Notes: a model not told the origin generated them from the letters alone. DNA of 64,000 nucleotides from Limnochorda sp. L945t (GCF_035593305.1 NZ_CP141615.1:1981722-2045721), one strand, 5' to 3'; shown: positions 18,741 to 27,467, numbered from the stretch's first letter. Numbers and translations are program-made.

Positions 18741-19249
18741 CGGCCCGCGTTATCCCCGGACGATGCTTGGTCGGCGGCAGCCGTTTCGAGGAACGCGGCA
18801 AATGCCAGGAGCTCACCGCTGGCCCGCTCGAAGGCACCCTGTGCGGCATCCGCGAGTTCGCGAATCCGGTCCGGTCGCAACCGAGTCGTGTAGAGTGCGC
18901 GCACCACGTGCCGAAAGCCCAGGTACTCTTCGAGGGCAGCCGCGGTCTCCCCGGTGAGCACTGCCGGCCGGACCCCTCTGACAGCGAGCTGCATCTGCCT
19001 GAGCAGCTCACGATGCCAGTGGGGCCCGGCCGGGACCGATCCGTCTACCTCTCTTGCGATTGCTTCGAAAACCCGCTCCAGCCCGGAGTAAAACCCGTGC
19101 AGATTGAGCGCCGCACCATCGAGGTAGGGTTCGGGGTCGGACGAGCTAACGGCGACCGCCACGTATCGCCGCGCACGGCCGACCAGCGGCGCCAATTCCT
19201 CGAGTTCCTGGCGAATACGCTCCGCGAGCACCGCATAGCGACCGATCAT
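18737..19249 (-). CDS. HepT-like HEPN protein (partner of a MNT nucleotidyltransferase)
   Basis: 170 residues, all helical. Homology starts at the ATG at 19249, which overlaps the upstream nucleotidyltransferase stop by four bases. The FRHVVRALY segment (112-120) aligns with the RX4HXY RNase motif of HepT-like HEPN toxins, but the His position is Ala118. In known MntA-HepT pairs the HEPN protein is an RNase silenced by AMPylation from the partner. This copy may have lost catalysis or diverged in role. Confidence 0.7.
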   Translation of the reverse strand: MIGRYAVLAERIRQELEELAPLVGRARRYVAVAVSSSDPEPYLDGAALNLHGFYSGLERVFEAIAREVDGSVPAGPHWHRELLRQMQLAVRGVRPAVLTGETAAALEEYLGFRHVVRALYTTRLRPDRIRELADAAQGAFERASGELLAFAAFLETAAADQASSGDNAGR

Positions 19250-19629
19250 AGCTCTACCCCGTGCTTCTCGATGGAGCGCAGCAGCCCTCCGGAGCAGCTC
19301 TCCCCGTCGACGAGGTCGATGGGAATCTCGGGGTCCATCTCGGCCACTTCGGCCACCGCCCGAAAATAGGCCGTACCCGGAAGGCCCCAGACCGCGATGT
19401 CGACGTCGGACCCGAGCCCGAAACGGCCTTCCTCGACCAAGGAGCCGAAAGCGACGACCCGCGCCGCCCGGTACTTCGTACGCAGGAGCTGCGCGGCCCG
19501 ACGGGCCAGATCCCACGCCCTGCGATGCCGCTGCTCTGCGCGCCGCGCCTTGTCGCGCTCGCGCTCCAAAGCCGTCGCTCGATAGCGTGCGATCTCTTCA
19601 GACGTGAGATCCCGCGCCAGTTTTGGCAT
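19246..19629 (-). CDS. MNT-type minimal nucleotidyltransferase (MntA-like antitoxin)
   Basis: 127 residues. An N-terminal basic helix of about 50 residues precedes the nucleotidyltransferase core, which has GS at 62-63 and the DVD metal pair at 75/77; D105 is a candidate third acidic residue. MntA antitoxins AMPylate their HEPN partner. It is translationally coupled to the HEPN gene (ATGA overlap). Confidence 0.8.
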   Translation of the reverse strand: MPKLARDLTSEEIARYRATALERERDKARRAEQRHRRAWDLARRAAQLLRTKYRAARVVAFGSLVEEGRFGLGSDVDIAVWGLPGTAYFRAVAEVAEMDPEIPIDLVDGESCSGGLLRSIEKHGVEL

Positions 19630-19660
19630 GAGAGCGGGCCGACCACCTTACCCCCGGGTC

Positions 19661-19669
19661 AGTATAGCA
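19661..19669 (-). promoter_or_regulatory. extended -10 promoter of the MNT/HEPN pair
   Basis: The reverse strand reads TGCTATACT, an extended -10 element, 32 bases before the MntA-like start. No good -35 is seen. The stretch ACCATGCTATA is shared with the tRNA-Glu promoter at 45.98 kb. Confidence 0.45.
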
Positions 19670-19710
19670 TGGTTCTCCGGGTAGTCTTCGGCCCCGCGTC
19701 GGGGTCTGGC

Positions 19711-20727
19711 TCAGCTCGACAGCACCCGCCACAGGTCGTCGACGGGCGGAGCGCTGATAGGTTGCACCTCGCCGCTTACCCGCACGACGCGGACACCCTC
19801 CGCCACCGGAAGCACCCGCCCGATCACGGCGGCCTCCAGGCCCTCGTCGCGCAGCCCCTGCACCACCGCCCCCGCGTCGGGAGCAGCGGCCAGCATCGCC
19901 CCCGACGAGATCAGCCGCAGCGGGTCGATGCCGAAGCGCCGGCACACCTGCCGGGTCTCCTCTCGCACGGGCACGGCCTCTTCCCAGACCTCCACCCCGC
20001 ACCCGGAGGCCTGGGCCATCTCCCACACCGCCCCCAGGAGCCCGCCCTCCGTCACGTCGTGCATGGCGCTCGCACCCAACCGGGCCGCCACCCGGCCGTC
20101 GCGGACCGCGCTGACCTCCGAGAAGAAGCCCCTGGCCCTTTCCAGCCCCTCTGGCCCGAGCGTCGCCAGCAGCTCCTCAGTCCGATCGGTGGCCAGAATG
20201 GCCGTACCCTCGAGCCCCACGGGCTTGGTCACCAGCAGCCCGTGCCCGGGCCGGGCGCCTGCCGAGGTGACCAGGTGCTCCCGTTCCACGACGCCGATGG
20301 CCGTCAGGACGATGATCGGCGCACCGACCTTGCTCGTGACCTCGGTATGGCCGCCCATGACCTCGATGCCGAGCTCCTCGGCCGCGTCGGCCACCTGCCC
20401 CATGATGGCCGCAATATCCGCCTCGGTCGTGCCGTCGGGGAGCAGCAGCACGATCTGGACGCCAAGCGGATCCGCCCCCATGGCGGCCACGTCGTTGCAT
20501 GCCACGTGGACACCGAGCCGGCCCATCTCCGCCGACGCGCCCGTAATCGGATCGCTCGACACCACCAGCAGGCGGCCCCGCAGGTCGGCCACCGCCGAGT
20601 CTTCACCGAGGCGGGCATGCACCAGCACCTCGGGACGCGTTCGCCCGAGCCGGCTCAAGACCAGCTCCCGCAGCTTCTCCGGGGGCAGCTTGCCCGCCTT
20701 GACCGGCGATCCGCGCCGCTTCGTCAC
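19711..20727 (-). CDS. AIR synthase-related protein (PurM/HypE/SelD-like fold)
   Basis: 338 residues from a GTG that overlaps the upstream aminotransferase stop (GTGA). N-terminal GEDSAVADLRGRLLVVSSDPITG and mid-protein VTKPVGLEGTAIL, plus HDVTEGGLLGAVWEMA, are marks of the PurM-like ATP-binding superfamily, nearest HypE. HypE makes the cyano ligand of hydrogenases, but no hyp gene is nearby, so the substrate is unknown. It is the last gene of the long dnaE operon. Confidence 0.8.
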   Translation of the reverse strand: MTKRRGSPVKAGKLPPEKLRELVLSRLGRTRPEVLVHARLGEDSAVADLRGRLLVVSSDPITGASAEMGRLGVHVACNDVAAMGADPLGVQIVLLLPDGTTEADIAAIMGQVADAAEELGIEVMGGHTEVTSKVGAPIIVLTAIGVVEREHLVTSAGARPGHGLLVTKPVGLEGTAILATDRTEELLATLGPEGLERARGFFSEVSAVRDGRVAARLGASAMHDVTEGGLLGAVWEMAQASGCGVEVWEEAVPVREETRQVCRRFGIDPLRLISSGAMLAAAPDAGAVVQGLRDEGLEAAVIGRVLPVAEGVRVVRVSGEVQPISAPPVDDLWRVLSS

Positions 20728-22064
20728 CGCTCGGGCAGCCCCCCATCCTCGCGCATCCGCTCGAGCGCCCGGTCGAAGGCCTGTGCCGTCGCCTCGAGGT
20801 CCGCGAGGGTGTGAGCCGTGGACAAGAACCCGCCATTTCGCATCAGGTCGACCCCCTCGAGCAGCATGGCCCGGCGCAGCCGCTGCACCAGCCCCTGGGC
20901 CGCAAGCTCCGCGCCGGCGCCCGCCGTGGTCAGCGGCCACCACGAGCCGTCGGCCTGCCGCTCTCCCTCTGTGCCGAGGGCGACGTGGAACCACGACGAG
21001 AGGCCGTACACGAACCCCTTGACCCGCCTGCGCTCCAGCACCTCGTTGAGGGCCGCCACCAGACGGGCGTTGAGTTGGGCCGCCTGGCGGGTCGGCTCGC
21101 CCGTCTGCACCTGGCGCAGCATGGCAATCCCGGCGGCCGCGGAGAGCGGGTTGGCGTTGAAGGTCCCGAGGTGGGCCACCTTACGGGCGTCTCGCGCCGG
21201 GTCCCCCGTGAAGGCCAGCAGGTCGACGATCTCGGCCCGACCGCCGACCGCGCCGCCGGGCAGCCCGCCGCACAGGATCTTGCCGAGGCAGACGAGATCC
21301 GGCCGTATCCCGTAGTACTGCTGCGCCCCGCCCGGCGCCATCCGGAAGCCCGTGACGACTTCGTCGAAGATGAGCACGACGCCGTAGCGCTCGGTGAGAT
21401 CCCGCACGTCGTGCAAGAACTGCGCCCGGACCGGGAGCTCCCCCCACGCCCCGCCGCCGGGCTCGATGATGACCCCAGCCACGTCGGGATGCGAACGGAG
21501 CGCCTCCTCCAACACCCGCGGCTCATTGGGCGGCACTACCAGCGCCGCCTCCATGACCTCCTCGGGAATGCCCGCCGGGCGAACCGCTCCCCCTGCGGCA
21601 GCAGTATCGTGCCACCCGTGGAAGTGCCCCTGGAACTTCACGATGCGGGTCCGCCCCGTGTAGGCGCGGGCCAGCCGCATCGCCAGCTGGGTCGCCTCGG
21701 TGCCCGAGTTGGTGAAGCGTATGCGCTCGACCGCCGGCATGAGCGCCTGCACGAGCTCCGCCCACTCCACCTCGAGAGGATGGTTCGCCCCCAGGTGAGT
21801 GCCCCGGGCTACCTGGGCGGTCACCGCCTCCACGAGCGTCGGGTGGGCATGCCCCAACAGGAGCGCCCCGTGGCCCATCCAGTAATCGATCAACTCGTGG
21901 CCGTCCACGTCCCACTTGTGGGCGCCCGCGGCACGGGCTGCGTAAACGGGGAACGGCTCCAGGTAGCGGGCATCGTGGGTCAGCCCCGAAGGAAAAAGCC
22001 GCTGCGCCCTTCCAAAGAGCGCAGCGCTGCCCGAAAAGCGAGCTCGGTACTGTTCCTCTTGCAA
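20724..22064 (-). CDS. class III aminotransferase, glutamate-1-semialdehyde aminomutase-like
   Basis: 446 residues from a TTG at 22064 with CGGAGG 10 bases upstream. The fold-type I PLP signatures include FTNSGTEATQLAMRLARA, FDEVVTGFR and the lysine in LGKILCGGLPGGAVGG. It resembles HemL, but no other heme gene is near and it is paired with an AIR synthase-like gene, so a different amino-transfer role is possible. It follows ald by 53 bases. Confidence 0.85.
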   Translation of the reverse strand: MQEEQYRARFSGSAALFGRAQRLFPSGLTHDARYLEPFPVYAARAAGAHKWDVDGHELIDYWMGHGALLLGHAHPTLVEAVTAQVARGTHLGANHPLEVEWAELVQALMPAVERIRFTNSGTEATQLAMRLARAYTGRTRIVKFQGHFHGWHDTAAAGGAVRPAGIPEEVMEAALVVPPNEPRVLEEALRSHPDVAGVIIEPGGGAWGELPVRAQFLHDVRDLTERYGVVLIFDEVVTGFRMAPGGAQQYYGIRPDLVCLGKILCGGLPGGAVGGRAEIVDLLAFTGDPARDARKVAHLGTFNANPLSAAAGIAMLRQVQTGEPTRQAAQLNARLVAALNEVLERRRVKGFVYGLSSWFHVALGTEGERQADGSWWPLTTAGAGAELAAQGLVQRLRRAMLLEGVDLMRNGGFLSTAHTLADLEATAQAFDRALERMREDGGLPER

Positions 22065-22117
22065 GCCGACGACCCCTCCGTGGTCGGGCAAGGCCCGGCC
22101 CTGCGGCCTGAGCCCCC

Positions 22118-23233
22118 CTACATCGCTTCGGCCAGGGGCACGTACGGCAGGTCGTGCGCCCTGGCCACGGCTTCGTACGTTACGCTGCCCTCGAGCAGAT
22201 TGACACCCAGCGCAAGGGGCCGGCTCGCCCGCACCGCCGCTTTCCAACCCTTGTCCGCCAGCTCCAGCACGTACGGCAGCGTGCAGTTGGTCAGCGCATA
22301 GGTCGAGGTGCGGGGCACGGCGCCGGGGATGTTGGCGACGGCGTAGTGGACGACCCCGTGTTTCACGAAGACCGGGTCATCGTGGGTCGTGGCGCGGTCC
22401 ACCGTCTCGATGCACCCGCCCTGGTCGACCGCCACGTCCACGATGACGCTGCCCTCTTTCATGGCCCGCACCATCTCTTCGGTCACGAGGCGCGGCGCCC
22501 TCGCCCCCGGGATCAGCACCGCCCCGATGACCAGGTCGGCGTACCGCACGGCCCGGTCGATGTTGTAACGGTTGGAGACCACCGTGATGAGGTTGCCCTG
22601 GAGCACCTCCTCCAGAAACCGAAGGCGCGGCACGTTGGAGTCGATCACCGTCACGTGGGCTCCCATGCCAAGAGCGATGCGGGCCGCGTTGAACCCCACC
22701 GTCCCCCCGCCGAGGATGACCACCTCGGCCCCGGGCACGCCCGGCACTCCGCCCAGCAGGATACCCCGCCCCCCGTGCACCTTCTCGAGGAACTGCGCAC
22801 CCACCTGGACGGACATGCGCCCTGCCACCTCGCTCATCGGCGTCAACAGGGGCAGCGAACCGTCCGGCAGCTGGATGGTCTCGTACGCGATGCCCACGAT
22901 CCCGCGCTCGACGAGGGCCACCGTCAAAGCCCGGTCGGCCGCCAGATGCAAGTAGGTGAAGACCACCTGGCCGCGCCGCAACAGGGGGTACTCCGAAGGC
23001 TGCGGCTCCTTGACTTTGAGGATGAGGTCGGCCTCGGCGTAGATCTCCTCTGCCTGCTTGCGCAGGATGGCGCCCGCCGAGAGGAACTCCTCGTCGAGAA
23101 TCCCGCTGCCTCTCCCCGCGCCCTCCTCGACGAGGACCCGGTGGCCTCGCCGGGTGAGCTCCTCCACCCCGGCCGGGACGATGGCGACCCGGTTCTCGCC
23201 CGGTTTGATCTCCCTGGGAACGCCGATGATCAC
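22118..23233 (-). CDS. ald: alanine dehydrogenase
   Basis: 371 residues, the exact usual length, from a GTG at 23233 with a GGGGGAGGGG site. KVKEPQPSEY and LHLAADRALT are substrate-site motifs, and GGGTVGFNAARIALGMGA is the NAD-binding loop. It interconverts alanine and pyruvate plus ammonia with NAD. In sporulating bacteria it supplies carbon from alanine. It sits directly after pyruvate kinase, a sensible pyruvate-node pairing. Confidence 0.96.
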   Translation of the reverse strand: MIIGVPREIKPGENRVAIVPAGVEELTRRGHRVLVEEGAGRGSGILDEEFLSAGAILRKQAEEIYAEADLILKVKEPQPSEYPLLRRGQVVFTYLHLAADRALTVALVERGIVGIAYETIQLPDGSLPLLTPMSEVAGRMSVQVGAQFLEKVHGGRGILLGGVPGVPGAEVVILGGGTVGFNAARIALGMGAHVTVIDSNVPRLRFLEEVLQGNLITVVSNRYNIDRAVRYADLVIGAVLIPGARAPRLVTEEMVRAMKEGSVIVDVAVDQGGCIETVDRATTHDDPVFVKHGVVHYAVANIPGAVPRTSTYALTNCTLPYVLELADKGWKAAVRASRPLALGVNLLEGSVTYEAVARAHDLPYVPLAEAM

Positions 23234-23288
23234 CGCCGACCCACCCCTCCCCCTGCGATGCTCGCCCCGAACTCTCGTCACGAACCGG

Positions 23289-24734
23289 TCACGGCACCTC
23301 GTGCACCTGGATCAAGTTGGTCGAACCCGGCATGTCGGTCTTCACGCCGGCCGCCACCGCCACCCGGTCGCCTCGCCGTACGTATCCGGTCCGCAACGCG
23401 GCCGTGATGGCCAGGTCCAGCATCTCGTCGATGGTCCGGGCGCGCGGGACCACGACGGGGAAGACTCCCCACACCACCGCGAGCTGCCGGGCCACTTCCG
23501 GCCGCGGCGTGGCCGCAATGATGGGAGCCCGGGGCCGGAAGCTCGCCACCATCCGGGCGGTGGCGCCGGACTGCGTCGAACAGAGAATGGCCGTTGCGCC
23601 CACCTCCGCGGCGATGTGGCACGCAGCCCGGCTGATCGCCCTCGCCACCTTCCCGGGTCGCTCCGGGGCCACGGTCGCGCCGGGCGCCACGACGGCCTTG
23701 TGGTCGTCGAGGGCCTGCTCCGCCGACAGAGCGATCCGGTGCAGCATGCCGACCGCTTCCACGGGGTACTCGCCCACCGCCGTCTCGCCCGACAGCATGA
23801 CCGCGTCCGTCCCATCCAGGATGGCGTTGGCCACGTCCGTCACCTCGGCCCGGGTGGGCGTGGGGCTGTGCACCATGGACTCCAGCATCTGGGTGGCGGT
23901 GATGACCGGCTTGCCGGCCGCGTTGCACCGGCGGATGATCGCCTTTTGCGCGACGGGGACCTCCTCCAGGGAGATGTCCACCCCGAGGTCGCCTCTCGCC
24001 ACCATCACTCCGTCCGCTGCCGCCACGATCTCGTCGAGGTTGTCCAGCCCCTCGGCGCTCTCGATCTTGGCGATGACGGGCACGTGCTCCGCACCGGCTT
24101 TCGCCAGTGCCTCCCGCACCGCCTCGACGTGAGCGCCACGGCGGACGAAGCTGGCCGCCACCATGTCGACGCCCATCTCCGCCGCCCACTCCAGGTGGCG
24201 CCGGTCGGTCTCCGTGAGGGCGGGGAGATCGACCCGTACGCCCGGCAACGCCACCCCCTTGCGGGAGCGCAAGCTGCCGCTCGTCTGAGCGACGCACGTG
24301 ACCCGTTCGCCCTCGACCGCCTCCACGGTGAGTCGCACGACCCCGTCATCCAGGTAGATGAGGCCGCCCGGGCGCACCGATCGGGCGAGCCCAGGGTAAA
24401 CGACGGGTATCGCGCCGGGATCGGCCGGGCTCGAGGGTGTCTCCACCCCTTGGAGGACCAGCCGTTCGCCCTTGCGTAACGTGCGGGGAGCCTCGAACTC
24501 CCCGAGCCGGATCTTGGGCCCCTGGATGTCCAGCATGACCGCCAGGGGCCTCAGCCGCTGGGCGCTCAGGCGACGCAACCGCTCGAGTCGCCGGGCGTGC
24601 TCATCGAGCGTTCCGTGGGAAAGGTTGAGCCGGGCCACGTCCATGCCCGCATCGAGCATCGCGGTGACGACCGTCTCGTCCTCGGAAGCGGGGCCGATGG
24701 TGCAGACCAGCTTGGTGTGGCGAAAGGGTGGCAC
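23289..24734 (-). CDS. pyk: pyruvate kinase
   Basis: 481 residues. N-terminal TKLVCTIGPAS and LNLSHG, the active-site stretch VPVIAKIESAEGLDN, then MVARGDLGVD and the signature TATQMLESM are present. The C-terminal allosteric domain ends at SGSTNLIQVHEVP-like sequence, without the extra PEP-utiliser domain seen in Bacillus. It is downstream of accA after a 36-base gap with a stem-loop. Confidence 0.96.
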   Translation of the reverse strand: MPPFRHTKLVCTIGPASEDETVVTAMLDAGMDVARLNLSHGTLDEHARRLERLRRLSAQRLRPLAVMLDIQGPKIRLGEFEAPRTLRKGERLVLQGVETPSSPADPGAIPVVYPGLARSVRPGGLIYLDDGVVRLTVEAVEGERVTCVAQTSGSLRSRKGVALPGVRVDLPALTETDRRHLEWAAEMGVDMVAASFVRRGAHVEAVREALAKAGAEHVPVIAKIESAEGLDNLDEIVAAADGVMVARGDLGVDISLEEVPVAQKAIIRRCNAAGKPVITATQMLESMVHSPTPTRAEVTDVANAILDGTDAVMLSGETAVGEYPVEAVGMLHRIALSAEQALDDHKAVVAPGATVAPERPGKVARAISRAACHIAAEVGATAILCSTQSGATARMVASFRPRAPIIAATPRPEVARQLAVVWGVFPVVVPRARTIDEMLDLAITAALRTGYVRRGDRVAVAAGVKTDMPGSTNLIQVHEVP

Positions 24735-24757
24735 AGGTCGTATGGCTCCTCCTGCAA

Positions 24758-24780
24758 AGCCCGCCTGCTCTCAGCGGGCT
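24758..24780 (-). other. intercistronic stem-loop at the accA stop
   Basis: AGCCCGC and GCGGGCT pair around 9 bases. The accA stop codon is inside the stem-loop and the pyk ribosome site (GGAGGAG) lies just after it. No U-tract follows, so it looks like an RNA processing or stability element rather than a terminator. Confidence 0.4.
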
Positions 24781-25997
24781 TGCTCCGACGACTCCCCTGC
24801 ATCCTGCGCCGGCGCGGCTCCCCTGCGGCCCCCGCGCCGGCCCCGCTGGCCGGAACGTTCCTCTTGCGGATCCCCGCCCCCGGCCGCACCGCCCTCCGCC
24901 GGTCCGGCACTGCCGCGCTCCGGCGAGGCAAAGCCCGGTGCCCCGCCGGCCTCCCCCGATGAGGTGACGGCGACCGGCTCGCGACGTGGCTCCTGCTGCC
25001 TCGCTTCCGCCGGAGCACTTGCGGGCTCGGGCTGCTCGGTGGCACCCCAGACCCCCATGTTGCGATACCGGCGGAACCGTTGCTCCACCAGCGCGTCGAC
25101 GCTCAGGCGGCCCAGCTCTTCGAGCGCCTCCCGGAGCACGGAGCGGATCGCCTCCGCGGTCCGGGCCCGGTCCCGGTGCGCGCCCCCCGGAGGCTCCGGT
25201 ATGACGCCGTCGATCACCCCGAACCTCAACAGATCCTGCGCCGTCAGCTTGAGAATCGCCGCCGCCTCGGCCGCCCTGCTCGAATCCCGCCAGAGGATCG
25301 TCGCGCACATTTCCGGGGAAATGACCGAGTACCACGCGTGCTCCAGCATGTAGACCCGGTCTCCCACGCCAATGGCCAGCGCTCCGCCGCTACCGCCCTC
25401 GCCGGTCACGATGACGACGATGGGGGTGCGCAGGGCCGCCATCGCCATGATGTTCTCGGCGATGGCCACGCCCTGACCGCGCTGCTCCGCCTCGATACCC
25501 GGGAAAGCCCCCACCACGTCGACGAACGAGATGATGGGCCGGCCAAACTTCTCCGCCTGCTTCATCAGGCGCAGCGCCTTGCGGTACCCTTCCGGATGGG
25601 GTAGCCCGAAGTTGCGCTGCAGGTTTTCCTTGGTGTCGCGCCCTTTTTGCGTGCCGATGAGCGTGACCGGGCGGCCGTCGAAACGCGCCACGCCCCCGAC
25701 GAGCGCGCCGTCGTCGCCGGCCTTGCGGTCGCCGTGCAACTCCACGAAATCCTCGAAAAGGAGGGCCACGTAGTCGAGAAAGGTGGGGCGCCCGCTGTGG
25801 CGGGCCATCATGACGCGCTGCCACGGCGTCAGGTTGCGGTAAATCTCCTCGCGCAGACGCTGGGCACGCCGCTCCAGGAACGCGATCTCCTGGTGGAGCT
25901 CCATCCCGCGCTCGCTGCTGAACGCCTTCAGCTCGGCAAGTCGCCTCTCGAGCTCGACCAGCGGCCGCTCCCACTCGAACACGCCGTTACTGGGCAT
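24771..25997 (-). CDS. accA: acetyl-CoA carboxylase carboxyltransferase, alpha subunit, with long tail
   Basis: 408 residues; AccA is usually about 320. The core contains LNL-type coiled N-terminus, then GGVARFDGRPVTLIGTQKG, FPGIEAEQRGQG and GEGGSGGALAIGVGD, all carboxyltransferase signatures. From about residue 320 a low-complexity tail rich in Glu, Ala, Gly and Arg is added. It transfers carboxyl from biotin to acetyl-CoA with AccD. Its start overlaps accD by 11 bases. Confidence 0.95.
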   Translation of the reverse strand: MPSNGVFEWERPLVELERRLAELKAFSSERGMELHQEIAFLERRAQRLREEIYRNLTPWQRVMMARHSGRPTFLDYVALLFEDFVELHGDRKAGDDGALVGGVARFDGRPVTLIGTQKGRDTKENLQRNFGLPHPEGYRKALRLMKQAEKFGRPIISFVDVVGAFPGIEAEQRGQGVAIAENIMAMAALRTPIVVIVTGEGGSGGALAIGVGDRVYMLEHAWYSVISPEMCATILWRDSSRAAEAAAILKLTAQDLLRFGVIDGVIPEPPGGAHRDRARTAEAIRSVLREALEELGRLSVDALVEQRFRRYRNMGVWGATEQPEPASAPAEARQQEPRREPVAVTSSGEAGGAPGFASPERGSAGPAEGGAAGGGDPQEERSGQRGRRGGRRGAAPAQDAGESSEQAR

Positions 25998-26871
25998 GGC
26001 GCCGCTCCTTCCGGGGCGCGTGCAGCGCGAGAAGACGCGCCAGCGTCGGCTTCATCTGGCGGCGATCCACGATCATGTCGATCATGCCGTTTCGGAGCGC
26101 GAACTCCGACGACTGGAACCCCGGCGGCAGCTTCTGCCGGATCGTCTCCTCGACCACCCGGGGCCCCGCAAACCCGATGAGCGCCCCCGGCTCGGCCACG
26201 ATGATGTCGGCCAGGGAGGCGAAGCTCGCGTAGATCCCGCCCATCGTGGGATCGGTCAGAACGGAGATGTACAGTAGCCCCGCCTCGGAATGCTGGGCGA
26301 CCGCCTGGCTCGTCTTGACCATCTGCATGAGGGAGAGAATCCCTTCATGCATCCGGGCCCCGCCGCCACCCGCCGAGAAGAGGACCACCGGCAGCCCCAG
26401 CTGCACCGCCCGCTCGAAGCCCCGCGCGATCCGCTCACCTACGACCGAGCCCATGCTCCCGCCCATGAAGCCGAAGTCGATGGCCCCTACGACGGCGGGC
26501 CACTCCCCGATGGTGCCCTGCCCGAGCACCGCTGCCTCGTCCAGCCCCGTGGCCTGGCGGGAGCGGGTCAGCTTCTCCTCGTATCCCGGAAACCCCAGGG
26601 GGTTGACGCTCCGAATGTCCCGGTCGAAGGGCACGAACTGCTCGGGAGCATCCAGCACCTGCCTGAGGCGCTCCCACGCGCCGATGCGGAAATGATAGCC
26701 GCAGCGCGGGCAGACACGAAAATGCTTGACCAGCTCTTTGCTGTACAAGATGGCGCCGCACCCGCTGCACTTGGTCCACAGCCCGTCGGGCGCCTCGCGC
26801 TTGACGGGCATGGTGGCCGGCGGCTTGACCGTGACGTAGCGTGGTTTACCCCGGAACAGGTCTTTCAGCAT
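25987..26871 (-). CDS. accD: acetyl-CoA carboxylase carboxyltransferase, beta subunit
   Basis: 294 residues. A four-cysteine zinc ribbon (CSGCGAIL, then CPRCGYHF) at about 35-57 is followed by the carboxyltransferase domain with FSAGGGGARMHEG and DPTMGGIYASFASLADI. It pairs with AccA encoded downstream. A small DUF2007-like gene ends 15 bases upstream. Confidence 0.96.
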   Translation of the reverse strand: MLKDLFRGKPRYVTVKPPATMPVKREAPDGLWTKCSGCGAILYSKELVKHFRVCPRCGYHFRIGAWERLRQVLDAPEQFVPFDRDIRSVNPLGFPGYEEKLTRSRQATGLDEAAVLGQGTIGEWPAVVGAIDFGFMGGSMGSVVGERIARGFERAVQLGLPVVLFSAGGGGARMHEGILSLMQMVKTSQAVAQHSEAGLLYISVLTDPTMGGIYASFASLADIIVAEPGALIGFAGPRVVEETIRQKLPPGFQSSEFALRNGMIDMIVDRRQMKPTLARLLALHAPRKERRHAQ

Positions 26872-26886
26872 CCACTGAGCTCCACT

Positions 26887-27090
26887 TTATTGGGCAAGCG
26901 AACGCGTCAGGAGCTCGCTGGCGTCGCGCGCCTCGGAACTCGGCACCAGGAGCTCGATGTTGCCCGTTTCCTCACCTTTCGAGCCTCCGGCCGGCCGCAT
27001 CGTCACCAGGAAACCCTCTCTGCGGAGCAAATCCCGCATCATCCTGGCAACGGGTCGGTTGGGCGCAATGTAGACGACCACCCAACCCAT
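26887..27090 (-). CDS. small DUF2007-like protein
   Basis: 67 residues: VVVYIAPNRPVARMMRDLLRREG, then a beta-rich half ending ELLVPSSEARDASELL. This resembles DUF2007/GlnB-fold signal-transduction-like proteins that start with YxApn and an amphipathic helix. It lies in the operon between mtrB and accD (gaps 30 and 15 bases). Function unknown. Confidence 0.65.
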   Translation of the reverse strand: MGWVVVYIAPNRPVARMMRDLLRREGFLVTMRPAGGSKGEETGNIELLVPSSEARDASELLTRSLAQ

Positions 27091-27120
27091 GGGAGCCAGC
27101 CCCCCTCGGCAGACCCGGAT

Positions 27121-27402
27121 CTACCGACCAGACTCCACCCGCCCATGCCGGGACCAGATCTCCGCCCGCCCGCGGATCTTGATGGCCGAGGTGTGGACCG
27201 TGAACTGGGCAATCATGACCTCGCCCCGATCCAGCTTCTCCGTGTGGTGAAAACGCGTGTCGGGGCCGCGGGTCAGGCCCATGACCGTCACGCCATCCTC
27301 CAGCGCCTTGATGATCACGAAGTCGCCCAGCACCACTTCGGCTCCTGTCGGGAGTTCCCCTCCCGGCGTGGCTCTGACCTCCGGACCGGGTGTCACCGCC
27401 AC
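27121..27402 (-). CDS. mtrB: trp RNA-binding attenuation protein (TRAP)
   Basis: 93 residues; Bacillus TRAP has 75, and the extra 19 are N-terminal. The core [12 protein letters not shown]...[21 protein letters not shown] is close to Bacillus MtrB (shown here with the middle omitted). The RNA-contact residues K56, K75 and R77 correspond to K37, K56 and R58 of Bacillus. TRAP forms an 11-mer that binds GAG/UAG repeats in trp mRNA leaders when loaded with tryptophan. GTG at 27396 is an alternative start with better spacing to GAGGAGG. No trp gene is in the window. Confidence 0.94.
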   Translation of the reverse strand: MAVTPGPEVRATPGGELPTGAEVVLGDFVIIKALEDGVTVMGLTRGPDTRFHHTEKLDRGEVMIAQFTVHTSAIKIRGRAEIWSRHGRVESGR

Positions 27403-27467
27403 GCCACCTCCTCTTGTCGCTCCTCGTCGCGTCTGCCCGTCCTACCCGTCCCCACCCGCCGGCACTA

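Noticed and set aside
19676..19710. A CCCCG-ACG-CGGGG hairpin after the AIR synthase-like gene as a terminator.
   Set aside because: Only five base pairs and no U-tract; not enough to call an intrinsic terminator.
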